From Chrysomallon squamiferum (taxonomy: Eukaryota > Mollusca > Gastropoda > Neomphalida > Peltospiridae), in NCBI GenBank assembly GCA_012295275.1, contig CM022675.1, positions 8,565,193-8,629,192 on the forward strand: a DNA stretch of 64,000 bases, read 5' to 3'. Both the position numbers and the translations under genes were made by a program. The notes under the pieces were generated by a model. The model searched no databases. It saw nothing but the letters and a program-made list of their open reading frames with translations, and was not told where the DNA came from. The first letter of the stretch is position 1. Every line of letters begins with the position of its first letter. Below are positions 63,766 to 64,000 of this stretch, in pieces.

Positions 63766-64000
63766 TTAAGAAACCACCCATTACGATTTAATCATTATTA
63801 AGATGTATGCAACATCTCTAAGGCTATATAATTATCCTACAATTCTTAAACTGAGATTTTTGGAAAATAAACCCACAAATAAGAAGCTAAGAATCCACAT
63901 TCAGATGGTTCTCTTTTCCCTTCAGTGGGGAGTTAAAGAAACCCAGAATCCAAGTTAACGGTGCAGTGAAACCATTCTGGCAGTTTAATCATTTGGTACC

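Overview
The window looks like a repeat-swollen animal nuclear genome. It is visibly AT-rich, genes are split into small exons by GT-AG introns, and long (TC)n/(GA)n, (TG)n, (ATT)n and poly(T) arrays occur every few kilobases. Three metazoan genes can be read exon by exon. I think a mollusc, probably a cephalopod, is the best fit because of the intron and microsatellite texture; this is inference, and no gene here proves the phylum.

Layout. Positions 1-20.4 kb hold almost no recognisable coding sequence: microsatellites, degenerate tandem repeats, a tRNA-like SINE fragment, a possible noncoding first exon (92-300, minus) and a CpG-richer patch with a possible first coding exon (12.47-12.53 kb, minus). 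GATAD1 (plus, four exons, 20525-23053) encodes a GATA-finger chromatin reader. It converges on an SLC25A39/SLC25A40-type mitochondrial carrier (minus, nine coding exons, 29144-35360). That carrier is arranged head-to-head with a TSPAN13/31-type tetraspanin (plus, five exons, 38150-49665); the roughly 2.8 kb between them must carry both promoters. From 49.7 to about 57.1 kb the plus strand stays T-rich and genefree and may be tetraspanin 3' UTR. From 57 to 64 kb there are SINE-like fragments, an E2F-like site next to a possible tiny first exon (58.68 kb), tandem arrays and a 184-bp higher-order repeat, with an open acceptor-led frame touching the right edge.

Most notable results: (1) the tetraspanin has three candidate terminal exons (44859, 45206, 49591), each with its own acceptor and stop and each restating the fourth-membrane-segment/C-tail cassette; two are intact and equal in length. 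(2) In at least three introns of two genes, decayed tandem copies of the adjacent exon edge lie beside the real exon, as if the local 100-190 bp tandem-duplication process that builds the intergenic repeats also copies splice junctions. (3) The carrier mRNA has a strong-context upstream ORF whose stop overlaps the main start. (4) A hammerhead-ribozyme-like core lies in tetraspanin intron 1.

The three genes share no obvious pathway (chromatin reading, mitochondrial glutathione import, membrane scaffolding); I infer co-location, not co-function. Everything was read by eye: exon borders come from splice consensus, reading frame and remembered family sequences, not from alignment or transcripts.
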